From: Streptomyces hundungensis
GTDB lineage: Bacteria; Actinomycetota; Actinomycetes; Streptomycetales; Streptomycetaceae
Reading direction: 5' to 3'
DNA length: 64,000 bases
Assembly: GCF_003627815.1 (NCBI RefSeq)
Contig: NZ_CP032698.1
Coordinates: 1,178,001 to 1,242,000 of the forward strand
Below, piece by piece: positions 34,037 to 42,935 of the stretch (within the stretch, counting starts at the first letter, position 1; every line of letters starts with the position of its first letter). The translations under genes and the position numbers were made by a program. Under the pieces are notes generated by a model. It searched no databases and was not told the DNA's origin. It saw nothing but the letters and a program-made list of their open reading frames with translations.

Positions 34037-35482
34037 TCAGAGCACCGGCACCGGGTAGGTCGGGTACTCGACGCCCGAGACGTGCTGGACGACGCGGATG
34101 ACCTGGCAGGAGTAGCCGAACTCGTTGTCGTACCAGAGGTAGAGGATCGCGTTGTCGCCGTCGACCTTGGTGGCGCCCGCGTCGACGATCGAGGCGTGCC
34201 GCGAACCGATGAAGTCGCTGGAGACGGCGTCGGGGGCGGTGGTGAAGTCGATCTGGCGCTTCAGCGGCGAGGTCAGCGACACGTTCCGCAGGTAGTCGAG
34301 GACCTCCTCGCGGGTGGTCTCGCGCCCGAGCCGCAGGCTGAGGATCGCGATGGAGACGTCCGGCACCGGCACCCGGATCGAGCTGCCGCTGATCGGCGCC
34401 TTGAGGTCGGGCAGCGCCTTGGCCACGGCCGAGGCGGCACCCGTCTCGGTCATGACCATGTTGAGCGGCGCCGAACGGCCCCGGCGGTCCGCGCTGTGGT
34501 AGTTGTCCAGCAGGTTCTGGTCGTTGGTGAACGAGTGGACGGTCTCCACGTGGCCGCGCAGGACGCCGTACTCGTCCGCCATCGCCTTCAGCGGCGGGAC
34601 GATCGCGTTGGTGGTGCAGGAGGCGCAGGACAGGATCTGCTCGTCCGGCTTGATGGTGTCGTGGTTGACGCCGTGGACGATGTTGGGCACGTCGCCCTTG
34701 CCCGGAGCCGTCAGGACGACCTTGTCGATGCCGGGGCGCAGGTGCTTGGAGAGGCCCTCGCGGTCGCGCCACTTGCCCGTGTTGTCGATGAGGATGGCGT
34801 TCTTGATGCCGTACGCCGTGTAGTCGATCTCCGAGGGGGCGCCCGCGTAGATCACCTTGATCTCGTTGCCGTTGGCGATGATCTTGTTGTTCGCCTCGTC
34901 GACGGTGATCGTGCCCTGGAACTGACCGTGGATGGAGTCGCGGCGCAGCAGCGAGGCGCGCTTGACGATGTCCTGGTCCCCGCCCTGACGGACGACGATG
35001 GCCCGCAGCCGCAGACCGTTGCCGGAGCCCGCCTTCTCGATGAGGAGGCGGGCCACGAGGCGGCCGATCCGGCCGAAGCCGTAGAGGACGACATCGCGCG
35101 GCTCGCGACGCTCGATCTTGTTCTCGCCGGTGGCGCCGACGACGGCGTCCGCGGTGAACTCCGCGACCGTCAGGCCGCGGTCGTCCGCCTTGTACGTCGC
35201 GGCGAGCATGCCGATGTCGATCTGGGAGGGGCCGAGATCGAGGGTGGTCAGAGCCTGCAAGAAGGGCAGCGTCTCGGTGACCGAGAGCTCCTCGCCGGCT
35301 ATCTGGCGGGCGAATCGGTGGGTCTTCAGAAGGCTGACCACCGACTTGTTCACCAAGGAGCGGCTGTGCAGCAGGACCGTCACGTCCCGCTCGCGGTGCA
35401 GCTTCCCGATGATGGGGATCATCGACTCCGCGATCTCCTCGCGGTTCTTCCAGTTGGTGAACGAGTCGTCATTGACAGTCAC
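34037..35482 (-). CDS. gap: Glyceraldehyde-3-phosphate dehydrogenase, long form with N-terminal extension
   Basis: The 481-residue protein has an unusual ~130-residue N-terminal extension, then the classical fold: NAD(P)-binding YGFGRIGR (134-141), active site CASCTTN (286-292, catalytic Cys289) and the substrate-binding STxMT-like region around MVMTETGAAS. Typical GAPDH is about 335 residues; this long type occurs as a second gap in actinobacteria and may work in a different metabolic direction or with another cofactor. The GTG start follows GAAAG, and a TAGCAT -10-like element lies at 35514-35519 on the minus strand. It is a monocistronic unit with its own terminator. Confidence 0.93.
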   Translation of the reverse strand: MTVNDDSFTNWKNREEIAESMIPIIGKLHRERDVTVLLHSRSLVNKSVVSLLKTHRFARQIAGEELSVTETLPFLQALTTLDLGPSQIDIGMLAATYKADDRGLTVAEFTADAVVGATGENKIERREPRDVVLYGFGRIGRLVARLLIEKAGSGNGLRLRAIVVRQGGDQDIVKRASLLRRDSIHGQFQGTITVDEANNKIIANGNEIKVIYAGAPSEIDYTAYGIKNAILIDNTGKWRDREGLSKHLRPGIDKVVLTAPGKGDVPNIVHGVNHDTIKPDEQILSCASCTTNAIVPPLKAMADEYGVLRGHVETVHSFTNDQNLLDNYHSADRRGRSAPLNMVMTETGAASAVAKALPDLKAPISGSSIRVPVPDVSIAILSLRLGRETTREEVLDYLRNVSLTSPLKRQIDFTTAPDAVSSDFIGSRHASIVDAGATKVDGDNAILYLWYDNEFGYSCQVIRVVQHVSGVEYPTYPVPVL

Positions 35483-35558
35483 AGGTTCATCTTTCGAGCT
35501 AGGCGGCGCTCATATGCTAACCCCCCTTCGATTTTGATCGTTCAAGTGGTCCTCGCGG

Positions 35559-37766
35559 TCAGCCCAGCGTCCAGCGCTGGAGGGCCGAGCCGGTGTCCGG
35601 CTGCTGGGTGACCAGGGCTCCGTCGGCTCCCGAGGCGGTGGTGAGCAGCAGCCCGCCGGCCTTCGAGGCGAGGGTGTAGCCGCCGCCGGGTGCCGCGGTG
35701 ATCACCCAGCGCTGGTTGGCGCCGCCGGTGCAGGCCCACTGGATCACCTTGGCCCCGGCCGCGGTGGAGCCCCCGCTCACATCGACGCACAGCTTCGACT
35801 CGGCGTTCACGATCCGGTAGCCGCCGTCGGGTTGCCGGGTCAGGATCCAGTTCTGGTTGCTTCCTCCGTTGGGGCTCCAGGTGACGAGCTGGGTGCCCTG
35901 GGTCGTGGAGTGGCCGGGGTCGTCGAGCGACTTGCCCGAGGCCGTCAGGGTGTGGGTGCCGTCGAGCGGTCCGCCGGGCGCGGCGCCCGTGGGGGTCAGG
36001 GTGAGGGTCTGCTCGCCGGCGCTCCGGGAGCCGCCGACCCCGCTGCCCGTGGTGTTGGTCCAGGTGCGCGTCGGCGTGGTCTCGGCGAGGCGTCCGTCCT
36101 GCGCGGACAGGCCGATGACCAGCCCGCTGTGGCGGTTGACCAGCCGGTAGGACCCGGTGTTGGCCACCGGCACGACGAACCACTGCTGTCCGACCGCGGG
36201 GCCGCCCGGGCCGGCCGCCGTCACCGTCGGCTTCGCACCCCAGGCGCGTCCGGCCTTGGTGGTGGGGACGCCGAGGAGCCCGCCGGTGGAGGCGTTGGTG
36301 ATGCGGTACGAGCCGTCGCCGTCGGAGGTGAACACCCAGGATTCCAGGGCCGATCCGGTGGCCCGGGCACCCGAGGTGGTGTCCGCGGTCCCCGCCGCCT
36401 GGGCGAGGACCCGGCCGTCGCCGTTGCCGATCCGGTAGGACCTGCCGAGGTCGAACGGGGGTGCCGCGGGCGTCGAGGAGTCCACCGTGACGTCCACGTA
36501 CTCGCCGTCGGCCCCGCCCTGGCAGTCGATGGAGCAGTAGGAGCGGAAGGTCTTGCCGACGATGGTGGAGTTGGTGCGGTTCGCCCCGTCGAGGAACCAG
36601 CGGTACCAGGAGTTGTTGGTGTAGCCGCCGGTGTCGCCGATCAGATGCCACTTCTGGCTCGCGAGGTCGTCGGTGGCGTAGAAGCGCTGCGGCGCGGTGC
36701 CGTTCACGGCCTCGGGCTCGCCGATGTAGAGACCGAGATGGGCGTCATAGGCGATGTTCATCACGAACAGCGGTGATCTGGGCGGGAGTTGGCCCGCCGC
36801 TATCTGCTGGCTCACGGTGCCGGGGTTGGCCGGGTCGTAGTCGCCCGCGACGGGTGTGTACCCGGTGGTGCTCGACGCGTCGACGGGCACCATGTTGCTC
36901 TCCAGGCCGCCGACGCCGGGCTGCGTCCAGTGGCCGTCGTACCACTTCTGCCAGGAGCCCCGGGCCATCTTCGAGGAGATCGGCGACCGGGCCACATGCG
37001 CGAGGCTGTCCTGCCAGTTGCCTCCCTTGGCGACGATCCGTGAGCCGTAATAGACGTAGAAGTAGCCCGACTTGGTGTCGACGAACAGGCGCTGGTCGCC
37101 GTCGCCGTAGGAGTACGTCTCGTTCGGGAACTGGGCGGTGTCGCCGCGCCGGGTGCTGTACGGCGAGGTGATGGCGTGGTCCTTGATGGTCCAGGTCCGG
37201 CCCTGGTTCTTCGAGACGGCGTAGTCGATCGCGTCGAAGTGGATGCCGTCGTTGAAGGGGGCCGGGGTGAACTCGTTGTGCACCAGGCCGTACCAGTCGC
37301 CGGTGTCCGGGTCGACCCACACCCCCGACAGGTCGCAGTAGTTCTTCTGCGAGTAGCCCGCGTTGCCGACCGCGTACGTCGCCTCGCGGCCGGTCGGGCT
37401 GTTGTTGCAGCGCCAGGTGGTGTCGTTGTTCTTGTCCTGGGCGTTGGCGGGGTCGACCGCGTCGCTGATCGCGCCCGACCGGGTGGCGCCGTCCATGTCG
37501 GCGCCCGTGAAGAATTCCCAGTAACGGGGGTCCTTGGCGCCGTACAGCGCGGCGGACTGCTGGAAGTAGAAGGTGCCGTCCTTGTCGATGTAGGTCGAGG
37601 CCGGGGTGTCCGTCGGGTGCGCGTACGGCACGGGGGAGCCCACGCCGATCGTGTAGCCGGCGTCGGGGGCCGCCACCGCCGCCGCGGGGGGCGCGACGGT
37701 GGCGGCAAGTGCCAGCACGGCGGCGCCGACGGCCGCGGCGGCTGCTCTGAAGGCGGTGGAGGACAC
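35559..37766 (-). CDS. Secreted ricin-type beta-trefoil lectin protein with a large N-terminal domain
   Basis: The 735-residue exported protein has a Sec signal peptide (1-33, Ala-rich, cleavage near AVAAPDAG). An N-terminal ~380-residue domain follows, rich in Trp, Tyr and Gly, with a single Asp-box-like NQGRTWTIKD, suggesting a beta-propeller or glycoside-hydrolase-like fold. The C-terminal half carries beta-trefoil lectin repeats with QxW motifs (QQW, QNW, QRW, QRW). Two paired Cys regions (CNN/CDL, CSIDC) fit an extracellular protein. It probably binds and processes a polysaccharide. The GTG at 37766 has GGAG five bases upstream. No catalytic residues can be assigned. Confidence 0.85.
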   Translation of the reverse strand: MSSTAFRAAAAAVGAAVLALAATVAPPAAAVAAPDAGYTIGVGSPVPYAHPTDTPASTYIDKDGTFYFQQSAALYGAKDPRYWEFFTGADMDGATRSGAISDAVDPANAQDKNNDTTWRCNNSPTGREATYAVGNAGYSQKNYCDLSGVWVDPDTGDWYGLVHNEFTPAPFNDGIHFDAIDYAVSKNQGRTWTIKDHAITSPYSTRRGDTAQFPNETYSYGDGDQRLFVDTKSGYFYVYYGSRIVAKGGNWQDSLAHVARSPISSKMARGSWQKWYDGHWTQPGVGGLESNMVPVDASSTTGYTPVAGDYDPANPGTVSQQIAAGQLPPRSPLFVMNIAYDAHLGLYIGEPEAVNGTAPQRFYATDDLASQKWHLIGDTGGYTNNSWYRWFLDGANRTNSTIVGKTFRSYCSIDCQGGADGEYVDVTVDSSTPAAPPFDLGRSYRIGNGDGRVLAQAAGTADTTSGARATGSALESWVFTSDGDGSYRITNASTGGLLGVPTTKAGRAWGAKPTVTAAGPGGPAVGQQWFVVPVANTGSYRLVNRHSGLVIGLSAQDGRLAETTPTRTWTNTTGSGVGGSRSAGEQTLTLTPTGAAPGGPLDGTHTLTASGKSLDDPGHSTTQGTQLVTWSPNGGSNQNWILTRQPDGGYRIVNAESKLCVDVSGGSTAAGAKVIQWACTGGANQRWVITAAPGGGYTLASKAGGLLLTTASGADGALVTQQPDTGSALQRWTLG

Positions 37767-38260
37767 GGGCACTCCTTCGGTGGGGGCCCCACGGGTGTGG
37801 GGCGGTGACCGGTGCTCGGCGGTGGCGTCGCCGACCGCGTGCTGGGCAGTCTGTGCAGCGGGCGAGCCACCGTCCACGGACATCCGTCGGCCGGGCTTGG
37901 ACTTTTGTCACCGGCCCGCCACCGAGGCGTAACCGCAGGCCCGGGGCTTGCGCGGGCCATGGCACCGACCCGACCCCGCACGAGCCTCGCGTGAATATGC
38001 CAGATGCATACTCACGCCGAAGGAGCGGGAATGCGCCACCGAAAACTGACTCGGAGCCAATGAATTAGCGGGACCCCGGACGCTTCCCTAAAAGGCACGG
38101 AACAATATATTCCGGGCGGCGAGTTTCGATACGCCTAAGGGATGAGTAAGGTGTGGGTCGCTGTCGGTGAACCTGCGTAAGCGCTCGGGCTCCGGCGGAA
38201 TTCCGCATGGCTGGAATTCATAGGGCGCAGGGTGTCGTCTGCGGGGACGGGGAGAGGATC
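37767..38260. other. Gene-free divergent region with an A/T-rich core and inverted repeats
   Basis: This 494-bp gap separates the ricin-lectin gene from the divergent frameshifted gene. The part from about 37990 to 38150 is clearly richer in A/T than its surroundings. It holds CGGAA-N7-TTCCG near 38098-38115 and a perfect 12-bp palindrome GCGGAATTCCGC at 38195-38206. Only very short ORFs are present. It probably holds both promoters. Confidence 0.6.
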
Positions 38261-39216
38261 GTGGCTGCCGGCTCGTTCGAGGGACACTACGTGTGGCATC
38301 CGGCGGCCGACGATCGCGAGCTGGCCCGCGCGTGCACGGACGTGCGCGCCGGACGCTACCTGGGCGCCCACAACGTCCTCAAAGAAGCGCGCGGCGACTA
38401 CGAGTTGCGCGCCCACCGCTCGCTCGTCCTGGCCTCGGAAGCGGCCGACTCCGACCTGGCGGAACGCTGGATGGCGGAGGAACCCGGCCCGGAAGCAGCC
38501 CTGTTGGGGGCGCGGGTGGCCATGATCCGCGCCCTGCGCATGGCCGACGCGGGCGACTCCCGTGCCGACACCCTGTTGCGCATAGCGCAGGCTGCCTGTG
38601 TGCGGGCCGCGCGACTGCTGCCCCAGGACCCGACCCCGTGGGTGGCCCAACTCGCCCTGGCCCGCATCGACGGACCCCGGGACCCGGCCCCCGGGGCCTG
38701 TTGACGGCGCCGGCCGGGCCGTGGCAGATGTTCTCCCACGTCCTGCGGCTGGACCCCTGGCACCGCGAGGCCCATCACCGCTTTCTGGCTTGCTTCTTCA
38801 CCCGGCACGGCGGGTCGGCGAGCGCGCGCTGGGACGTCGCCTCCTTCCTCAGCCACCGGGCACCGGCCACCTCCCCGCTGCGCCTGCTTCCGCTGGTCGC
38901 ACTGGTCGAGGACTACGACCCGAACGCGCTCCTCGCGGATCACACCTGGCAACAGCCGCAATGGGCGACCACCACCATGAGCATTTACCACAACTGGTTT
39001 CCCCAGGCGGCCAGTTACCGGTTCACTCCGGTCCTCGATCTGGCTTATCTGGCGCACGCCCTGTTCATGGCGAAGCGCGAATTCGAAGCACGGGAAGTCC
39101 TCACGGCCATGGGCCCCTACGCCTCGCGCATGCCCTGGAGCGTGTTCGGCGATCCCGGGGAACAGCTGACCAGGGCCAGGCGGTCCTGCGGACTTCCGAC
39201 CCCCGCGCCTGCCTGA
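38261..39216 (+). pseudogene. Conserved hypothetical gene broken by a one-base frameshift
   Basis: The first frame (from GTG 38261, after GAGAGGA) encodes a helical TPR-like protein (FEGHYVWHPAADDRELARAC..., RWMAEEPGPEAALLGARVA) that runs into a TGA at 38702-38704. The homologous continuation (GPWQMFSHVLRLDPWHREAHH... FGDPGEQLTRARRSCGLP) is in another frame from about 38690 to 39216. The shift falls at GGCCCCCGGGGCC (about 38688-38698), so one base gained in the C or G run explains it. It could be a real mutation or a homopolymer sequencing error; corrected, the product is about 318 residues. Function is unknown. Confidence 0.75.
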
Positions 39217-39285
39217 CCACCACCGGGCGACCACGGCCCGGCCGCGACCCACGCGTCTTTTCACTCCCGAGGAAAGGTTGCTCCT

Positions 39286-40824
39286 GTGTCCGACCAGAAG
39301 TCCCGCACGCGTCCACCGAGCAGAGCCAAGGAACCATCCGTGGCGTTCGACGACGACGCCACCCTGCACGCGATGGGATATCCCCGGAAACTCACCCGGC
39401 GATTCCATGCCTTCGACAATTTCGCGATATCGTTCACCATCATCAACATCATTTCCGGAATCTTCTCCGCATTCGGCTTCGGAATGGGGGCCGGGGGTCC
39501 CCGTATTCTCATTTTCGGCTGGATCGGCGTCTCCGTCATGGTGCTGTTCGTGGGCGCCGCGATGGGTGAAATCGCGTCGGCCTACCCCACCAGCGGGGCG
39601 CTGTACTTCTCGGCGGGCAAGCTGGCCAAGCGTCATCGCGGCGCCTGGTCCTGGTACACGGGATGGCTGAACTTCGTCGGTCAGGTCGGCGGCACCGCCG
39701 CGACCAACTACGCCGCCGCCACTTTCATCCAGGCGTTCATCACGATGCAGTGGCCCTCCTACGAAGGCACCCCCCAGCAGACCGTCGGCATCGCCACCGC
39801 GATCCTCCTGGTGCAGGCGCTCGCCAACACCTACACCGTGCAGCTGGTCGCCGTGGTGAACCGGATCTCGGTGTGGTGGCTCCTGATCGGCATGGTGGTC
39901 ATCGTCGTCGCCCTGACCGTGAAGCCCTCCTCGCACCAGCCCGTCTCGTTCGCGACGCACTTCGTCAACAGCACCGGCTTCGACAACGGCCTGTACGCCG
40001 CGATGCTGGGCCTGCTGGTCACGAGCTGGACGTTCACCGGCTTCGACGGCAGCTTCCACATGTCCGAGGAGACGGTGCGGGCCACCGTCAACACGCCCAA
40101 GGGCATCATGCGGGCGATCATCTACTCGGCCCTTGCCGGGCTGGTCCTCATGCTGGCCCTGGTCTACGCGATCCGGGACTACGCGGCCGAGATCGGGGCG
40201 GCGGCGCCGCCGGTCCAGATCCTCGTGGACGCGCTCGGCATGGGTACCGCCAAGCTGCTCCTGCTGATCGTGATCGGGGCCATGCTGTTCTGCGGCCTCG
40301 CCAACATGACCAGCAACACCCGGCAGATCTTCGCCTTCTCGCGCGATGGGGCGATGCCCGGATCGCGCTGGTGGCACTCGGTGTCGCTGCGCACCCGTAC
40401 GCCCGTCAAGGCGGTGTGGCTGGCCGCGGCCTGCGCGCTCGTCCTGATCATCCCGGGCTGGTGGTCGCACACCGCGTTCACCGCCATCGTCAGCGTCAAT
40501 GTGGTGGGCCTCTACCTGGCGTACGGCGTGCCGATCTTCCTGCGGCTGCGCCTGAAGGACTTCGAGCCGGGACCGTGGAACCTGGGCCGCTACGGCAGGC
40601 CGGTCGCGGCCGTCGCCGTGGTGTGGATCGTGCTCAGCAGCGTGCTGTTCATGCTGCCGCAGGTCTCCCCCATCACCGTCGACTCGTTCAACTACGCCCC
40701 GATCGCGCTCGGTGTGGTGCTGCTCATCGCCACCGTCTGGTGGTTCGCCAACGCCCGGCGCCGCTTCCAGGGTCCGGTCAGCTACGGCAGTCCCGATGAG
40801 GTCGCCGCGATGGACCTCATCTGA
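39286..40824 (+). CDS. APC-superfamily amino acid/GABA-type permease
   Basis: This 512-residue permease has about 12 membrane segments and the APC entry motif: after ATLHAMGYPRKLTRRFHAFDN (its core is LHAMGYP and RRFHAFDNFAISFT) comes TM1 with SAFGFGMGAGGPR. The consensus TFTGFDGSFHMSEET lies in the middle (about 246-260). It belongs to the ACT/BAT-like amino acid transporters of fungi and bacteria (GABA, choline or amine uptake). The GTG start at 39286 follows GAGGAAAGG. It is 69 bp after the frameshifted gene. The transported substrate is not readable. Confidence 0.88.
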   Translation: MSDQKSRTRPPSRAKEPSVAFDDDATLHAMGYPRKLTRRFHAFDNFAISFTIINIISGIFSAFGFGMGAGGPRILIFGWIGVSVMVLFVGAAMGEIASAYPTSGALYFSAGKLAKRHRGAWSWYTGWLNFVGQVGGTAATNYAAATFIQAFITMQWPSYEGTPQQTVGIATAILLVQALANTYTVQLVAVVNRISVWWLLIGMVVIVVALTVKPSSHQPVSFATHFVNSTGFDNGLYAAMLGLLVTSWTFTGFDGSFHMSEETVRATVNTPKGIMRAIIYSALAGLVLMLALVYAIRDYAAEIGAAAPPVQILVDALGMGTAKLLLLIVIGAMLFCGLANMTSNTRQIFAFSRDGAMPGSRWWHSVSLRTRTPVKAVWLAAACALVLIIPGWWSHTAFTAIVSVNVVGLYLAYGVPIFLRLRLKDFEPGPWNLGRYGRPVAAVAVVWIVLSSVLFMLPQVSPITVDSFNYAPIALGVVLLIATVWWFANARRRFQGPVSYGSPDEVAAMDLI

Positions 40825-41027
40825 CCCGCTGTGTCCTCACCCCGGGCGCCGGGCCCTCAACTCCCTGGGGAGTCAAGGGGGTCCGGCCCCGGAGGTCGAC
40901 AGCGCAACGCCCGCCCGAGGGGGTCGCAACCCACGCGCAACCCCGAGCGTGGTGAGCTGGGCACCAGGACCCGCACGACACCGCCCGTCGGGGGCCGGTG
41001 CGTCCGGGCCGCAGGAGCGAGGCCGAG

Positions 41028-41432
41028 ATGACGCCCGCAGAGCACCCGCAACCGAACGCCCCGGCCGACCCGGCCAGCCCGGCCGTTGAACTCACGCCCG
41101 CCGCAGCCGAATTGATCCGCGTGCTGAGCGCGGTCCACGGCCCCCTGATGTTCCACCAGTCGGGCGGCTGCTGTGACGGCAGCGCTCCCATGTGCTACCC
41201 CCGGGGCGAGTTCCGTACCGGGGGCTCGGACGTACTCCTCGCCTCGCTCGCGGTGGAGGGCCTCGACGAGCCCGTGCCGTTCTGGATCTCGGCGAGCCAG
41301 TACGCGCTGTGGCGGCACACCCGGTTGATCGTCGACGTGGTGGAGGGCCGCGGCAGCGGGTTCTCGCTCGAAGCGCCGGAAGGGGTGCGGTTCCTCATCC
41401 GGTCGCGACTGGTCCGACAACCCGCTTCCTGA
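41028..41432 (+). CDS. DUF779 domain protein
   Basis: The 134-residue protein matches DUF779: after a disordered, Pro-rich start (1-20) it has AAELIRVLSAVHGPLMFHQSGGCCDG, whose key element is HQSGGCCDGSAPMC (about 45-58), and ends in VRFLIRSRL. These proteins usually sit next to an NAD-dependent acetaldehyde dehydrogenase gene. None is here: the neighbours are a permease 203 bp upstream and a convergent winged-helix gene 10 bp downstream. The conserved Cys/Met cluster suggests metal or thiol chemistry. Confidence 0.88.
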   Translation: MTPAEHPQPNAPADPASPAVELTPAAAELIRVLSAVHGPLMFHQSGGCCDGSAPMCYPRGEFRTGGSDVLLASLAVEGLDEPVPFWISASQYALWRHTRLIVDVVEGRGSGFSLEAPEGVRFLIRSRLVRQPAS

Positions 41433-41442
41433 GGTCCGCCCG

Positions 41443-42618
41443 CTAGGAGGCGAGCCGCCGCTCCAAGGGGGTGCGGAAGCTCGGCTTGACGCGGACCTCG
41501 GCGAAGAACGAGGCCAGCCGCTCCGCCTCGCCGGCGATGGCCGAGCGCGCGTCCCGCCCCACGCCGTCCGTCACGAGCAGTTCCGTGACGATCTCGCCGT
41601 CGGCCCGCTGGGCCCATCCGCCCACCACGCGTCCGTTCCACCACACGGTGGGCCCGATGTTCCCGTTGGTGTCGAAGAGTTGGGGCGTCAGGGCGGCGTC
41701 GACGTACCAGTCGCGCAGGCGCCAGCCCATCGGAGTCGGGTCGAGCGCGGGGAGGAGCGCCGCCCAGGGCCCCGGCTCGGCGGGGGCGTCGAGCTGGGCG
41801 GGCAGGGCGTGGCCCGGGCCCTCGTCGAGGTCGACCTCGACCGCTTCGGTACGGGCCAGCGCCTTGCGGGTGTCGGTGAGGGTCCAGCCCGTCCACCACT
41901 TGACGTCCTCGGTGGTGGCGGGGCCGAAGGAGGCCAGATAGCGCGCGGCGAGCTCCGCCTTCGCCTCGTCGAGCGGCAGTTCGGGGTGGGGTTCGGCGGG
42001 GATCCAGCGGTACTGGCTGGAGGCCCAGGATCCCAAGGGGCGACCGCGCCGGATGCGCCCCTCGGCGGCCATCACGCCGAGGAAGCGGCTGGTGATGCGC
42101 GGCCGGGCTTCGTACGGCTTGCCCTCGGCCTGAACGATTACTGACTTCAAGTCCGGTACGAGCTCGGCGAGTTGGGCCGCCGTCGCCTCACCGCTTTTGT
42201 GGAGTGCGGCCAGGACCGCCGCCTCGGTCGCGGCGAACCAGCGGTCGTCGAAGCCCAACTGCTCCTTGATGACCTTGGCGAGGTTCCTGCGCTCACGGGC
42301 GGCCACGGCGCGCGCGGTCGACGCGTCCACGACGGGCGCGAGGTCGCGCGGCACCACGAACATGGTGCGCCGCATGCAGAGCATCCGCACCAGCGTGTGG
42401 TCCCCGTACAGTGCGCGCTCCAGGTCCGCCACGGCAGGGTTCTTCAAGCGCGCGGCGGCGGCGAGGTAGACCGAGGCGGGGTCGGTGGCGTGGAGTCCGA
42501 GCACCGCCTCGGCGACCGCCTCCGGGGTGCTCGCACGGGCGGCGGGGGCGAGCAGATGGCGGGCGCCCAGGCGGGCGCGCCGCTCCTGGACGGTGATCTT
42601 CCGGCGGGCCTTGGTCAT
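41443..42618 (-). CDS. Winged-helix DNA-binding protein, AlkZ/YcaQ-like (HTH_42)
   Basis: The 391-residue protein has the layout of the HTH_42/AlkX-AlkZ family: a start with LGARHLLAPAA, GLHATDPASVYLAA (about 43-56), MRRTMFVVP (about 83-91), and a C-terminal PTVWWNGRVVGGWAQR (about 320-335). Characterised relatives are DNA glycosylases that unhook alkylated or crosslinked bases, and some protect producers of DNA-damaging antibiotics. The usual QxQ or QxD catalytic motif is not obvious, so the activity may differ. Its ATG overlaps the stop of the upstream 64-residue membrane protein gene (ATGA). Confidence 0.85.
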   Translation of the reverse strand: MTKARRKITVQERRARLGARHLLAPAARASTPEAVAEAVLGLHATDPASVYLAAAARLKNPAVADLERALYGDHTLVRMLCMRRTMFVVPRDLAPVVDASTARAVAARERRNLAKVIKEQLGFDDRWFAATEAAVLAALHKSGEATAAQLAELVPDLKSVIVQAEGKPYEARPRITSRFLGVMAAEGRIRRGRPLGSWASSQYRWIPAEPHPELPLDEAKAELAARYLASFGPATTEDVKWWTGWTLTDTRKALARTEAVEVDLDEGPGHALPAQLDAPAEPGPWAALLPALDPTPMGWRLRDWYVDAALTPQLFDTNGNIGPTVWWNGRVVGGWAQRADGEIVTELLVTDGVGRDARSAIAGEAERLASFFAEVRVKPSFRTPLERRLAS

Positions 42619-42809
42619 GGCTTGAGGCTAGCGACCACACCCGCCGTGGCGTCGAGCCCGTCCTGGATGGTGGTGGCCATGCTCGTGCCGGCCAGGAAGA
42701 AGCCGAGCAGCACGCAGACGACGGCGTGGGACACCTTGAGCCCGCCGCTCCGCAGGAAGATCACCGCGAGGACCACGAGCAACAGGACCACCGAGATCGA
42801 AACAGCCAT
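42615..42809 (-). CDS. Small two-helix membrane protein, translationally coupled to the AlkZ-like gene
   Basis: The 64-residue protein has two hydrophobic segments (about 3-18 and 28-46) around the conserved RSGGLKVSHAVVCVLLGFFLAGTS region (core SGGLKVSHAVVC). Very similar small membrane proteins are common in Streptomyces, with unknown function. GGAGG lies before the ATG at 42809, and its TGA overlaps the next gene's ATG. Confidence 0.82.
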   Translation of the reverse strand: MAVSISVVLLLVVLAVIFLRSGGLKVSHAVVCVLLGFFLAGTSMATTIQDGLDATAGVVASLKP

Positions 42810-42935
42810 GACGACCCTCCTCCGCCGCACCGGACGCACGGCATTCGCGCGACAGTGTGGCGGAGGAGGCGCCGCCGACCGGCCCAAGACATGTCCGCCG
42901 TACGGGTGTTGACTGCGCGTGACCCCGCGCCGCCG

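Noticed and set aside
35514..35545. A housekeeping promoter for gap (TTGAAC and TAGCAT)
   Set aside because: The two boxes are 20 bases apart, beyond the normal 16-19; only the -10-like box is mentioned in the gap entry.
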